Below, piece by piece: positions 61,501 through 64,000 of a DNA stretch of 64,000 bases. A program made the position numbers and the translations under genes. Under the pieces are notes generated by a model that saw only the letters and a program-made list of their open reading frames with translations, made no database searches and had not been told where the DNA came from. The stretch is from Cinclus cinclus. Its lineage: Eukaryota; Chordata; Aves; Passeriformes; Cinclidae. Location: assembly GCF_963662255.1 (NCBI RefSeq), contig NC_085047.1:19440258-19504257 (forward strand), given 5' to 3'. Numbering within the stretch: the stretch's first letter is position 1; each line of letters starts with the position of its first letter.

Positions 61501-64000
61501 AAATAGGGGCTGCAGATTGAGATTCTCACCTCTGTTTAGCATTAATGAATTGCAGGATGACACCAGAGGACACAGATCAGTACATACCAGCTTGGATCAG
61601 CTTTTGTTTGACAGGCAGCTGTGCATGGGAGCTCTTGAGAAGGACAAGCCACGGAACCAAGAAATGAGTGGGGTCATAACTAGGCATGCCACAGATAGCA
61701 GCAGCTCCAAGAGCTTGCTACTCCAGCTAGATCAAAAGGAATAGGGGAGGCTTGCAGTAAATTGTGCAATAAAGTACTATGGTGCAATATAAAATGGAGA
61801 CAAAGAGAATGTGGTCAGTCTTCTTACAGGAGGGGACACCTGAAACTAGAAATTCAACTTCCAAGGTAGGACTAGAATAAATGGGCTTTCAGCCTCGCAA
61901 ATAGTGATGCGCTGACATGGGAGCCATTTCCATTCCTGGAAGATTCCTGGAGGTTTCCATGCCCCTGTTACAGCCTTGGGACTTTGAGAGCCTACCTGGA
62001 TGACATTAGTAATAGGGGGTGGTTTACATCCTGTGTTAAATTAAGGGAAATTGTTAATTTATGTGATTTTTAATGGTAGCTCTGGAAAGGGAAAAGGGAA
62101 AGCAGGGAGCATTGTCTTTTGAAGGCTCTAGAATGAACCAGCTGCCAAATCACACAAACCTTTCCACCAGGCTTTGCTGACCAGGAAGGTTCAAGTGAAG
62201 CAGGGCCCTGTAGGCTCTTCGGCTCTGAGTAGTTCAAAGTTTAATATACATACAGCTGTGTAGGAAATTCCCCAGTTGTGAACACCAGCAAAATTAAATT
62301 GGGTGAGCAGCTGCTATCGTAAGTTTTATCATTCCCTGACCACTACTCTCCCTGATGACTTAACTCATATAAAAAAGTTACTTTATCCAGAAGTCTCACA
62401 ATGCTGAAGGACATTTTAAAAATAACTCGCTCAGTAGTTAGACCTTTAGCCTCTAGCATTGCTTTATTAAATCACAAAACACGATATATTCAGATAACAT
62501 TAAGGTTCTGACCTTGGATGCACAAAAAGTAAGGAAATTCAGAGGAAAGTTTGAACCTCTCTCTGTGTCTAACATCAGACTTTTGCCTACTGTTTGCATT
62601 GAGGGCTTGTGGCACCTACTGTAGCTATGAACGATCTCCTGGTGGTTTGGTGACCCTTTCAATTTGTAGGTACAATAGCTTAAGGACAAGACTTTAAACT
62701 GGACATGAATTACCTGGTGCTTTAAGGTTGAATTTAGATCTTTAGCCAAGCTTGGAAAGTGTTTTGAGTTCAAATGTTCCTGTGTTTTAAAGGTATCAAG
62801 ACAAAGCAAAGAAAGAGCCCTTATCGACAGCCTGCTGTGGTGGTTAATGCAAAAATATGAAGTCTTTACAACCAAACTATATGAAGGCTGAAAAAGTTTT
62901 TCCTTGCCTGAAAATCAGCAGGACAAATTTCAGGATATAAGAAGTGATTTTTTCTTCCTACCTTCAAAATAATTCCAAAACTGGGGATTAATGTAAAATT
63001 ATGGTTTAACCAAGCACTCTGTTATTCTCTAATGAACTAAATGGAGAAACTCATAATTAGGTATGTTTTCCTTCCCAAAAGTTCCTTGGGAGAGTTATGA
63101 AGGGGTTAATTTCCTAATTATAAAAAAAATTCCACCCACATTAACAATTACTCTCCCTCAGGTGAAACTGTAGTAGCAAATGCTATCTCTGAACAAGCTG
63201 CTGCAGAGCATTCATAATTTCTTCTACAAAATTACAGATATGCAAACAGAAATTTAAAGCAATAAAAAACCCCTGAACACCTATTCCCCAAAATAAAAAT
63301 AAATGCAGAGTAACACAGAATAGCAAATAAGTCTCTTACACAGTCAGGAAGCTCTGCTTGTGGAAGCCTTCTTCCCTTCAGATGCGTATTCCCACATTTT
63401 CCTTGCCCTCTGATTGCCTCCACCACAAGCATCTCTATTTCAGGCCATCAGCACTGCCTGAGTCCCCTCCATGCTGCTCCCAGCTCTCCCATCCCCACCC
63501 TTCCCCATGCATCTCCCAAGGGAGAGTGTGGAGGGATGAGTGCACACATCTCATGAGAGCCTCAGGGATCACTTTTTGGCCAGGCAACCTGAGAGTCCCA
63601 TGGACTCCACACAACCCCAGTTTGTGCAGCTTGTGGTCCTTTACTATTCTCTACCTGTCTGATAAATTCAACTGAAATCAAGCTACAGGTGACATTCTAA
63701 GAGTGGGAGGACAGCTGGCTGATGTGCCCACAGACAGTAATCTGCTGACCCTTAAGTAATTGCCCGATATTTAAGGAGACTTCTGAAAGAGGAAATAATC
63801 ACCTAACATCAGCTCCATACTTACTCAGCTTCATGTTGCTTCCCTCCCAGGGCACCTTCACATCCAGGGTGCTGATATCCTGTCCAGTCCTGCTGCTACG
63901 CCACACTCCTGCAGGTGCTAAACTTCATCCCCCAGATGAAGATGTACCCCTCAGGGCAAGCCTGGGGAAACCTGCCTGGTGCCACAGACCACACCAGTGA
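55500..64000. other. unique non-coding DNA to the window end, no gene seen
   Basis: About 8.5 kb without a supported exon. Frames 56476-56763, 56821-57129, 58920-59240 and 63358-63675 (plus) and 62453-62875 (minus, 140 codons) have no family resemblance. T runs lie near 58480-58494 and 59119-59132. The stretch 56030-56470 looks like possible conserved non-coding sequence. The last 650 bases are more GC- and CT-rich, and the window cuts off before their nature is clear. Confidence 0.5.

Noticed and set aside
62453..62875. 140-codon minus-strand frame
   Set aside because: No recognisable domain or membrane pattern, no supporting neighbours. Chance length.
1..64000. CRISPR arrays, bacterial operons, insertion sequences, phage genes
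   Set aside because: No regularly spaced repeats, no ribosome-binding-site and gene structure and no compact coding. The sequence is plainly vertebrate nuclear DNA.

Overview
This window looks like vertebrate nuclear DNA, most probably from a bird. Every retroposon I can place confidently is a CR1-type LINE, seen as 3' ends and ORF2 pieces. One of them ends in the CR1 hallmark 'attctatga'. Beside these there is a long-terminal-repeat block of a kind common in bird genomes. I see no L1, Alu or B-type SINEs. Repeat density is low and the background is AT-rich, which also fits a compact avian genome. A crocodilian or turtle is less likely but cannot be excluded. I cannot name the species or chromosome.

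The one gene I can support is a canonical tRNA-Ile(AAT) gene on the minus strand at 30990-31063. It has a long T-run terminator, and its 5' side lies in the only clear CpG island of the window (about 31040-31440). The island could also hold a Pol II promoter with a short non-coding first exon, since there is a good splice donor at 31433. No protein-coding exon is supported. The open frames reach only about 160 codons, which is what chance gives in 64 kb, and several lie inside repeats or on homopolymers. The window therefore reads as intergenic DNA or the inside of a very long intron.

Layout: 1-8.8 kb is unique AT-rich DNA with one old LTR (about 1010-1867). 8.8-11.6 kb is a repeat-dense patch: an LTR-like block, a minus-strand CR1 3' end, and a decayed minus-strand CR1 ORF2 interrupted by a younger plus-strand CR1 tail. 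13.2-14.4 kb holds two adjacent short tandem duplications and a plus-strand CR1 3' end. 14.4-30.9 kb is unique sequence with one possible ancient MIR-like relic. 30.9-32 kb holds the tRNA, the CpG island, and A-rich and AT-rich tracts. 32-41 kb has two minus-strand CR1 3' ends and a second decayed CR1 ORF2 (39.77-41.0 kb). 41-64 kb is mostly unique sequence with small tandem duplications, a 46-base A run and a few stretches that look like conserved regulatory elements.

I did not find a new multi-gene system. The items most worth a second look are the tRNA/CpG-island locus, the nested CR1s, a duplicated hairpin module at 38.5 kb, and the candidate conserved non-coding elements. All repeat assignments come from recognising family sequence by eye, and their ends are approximate.
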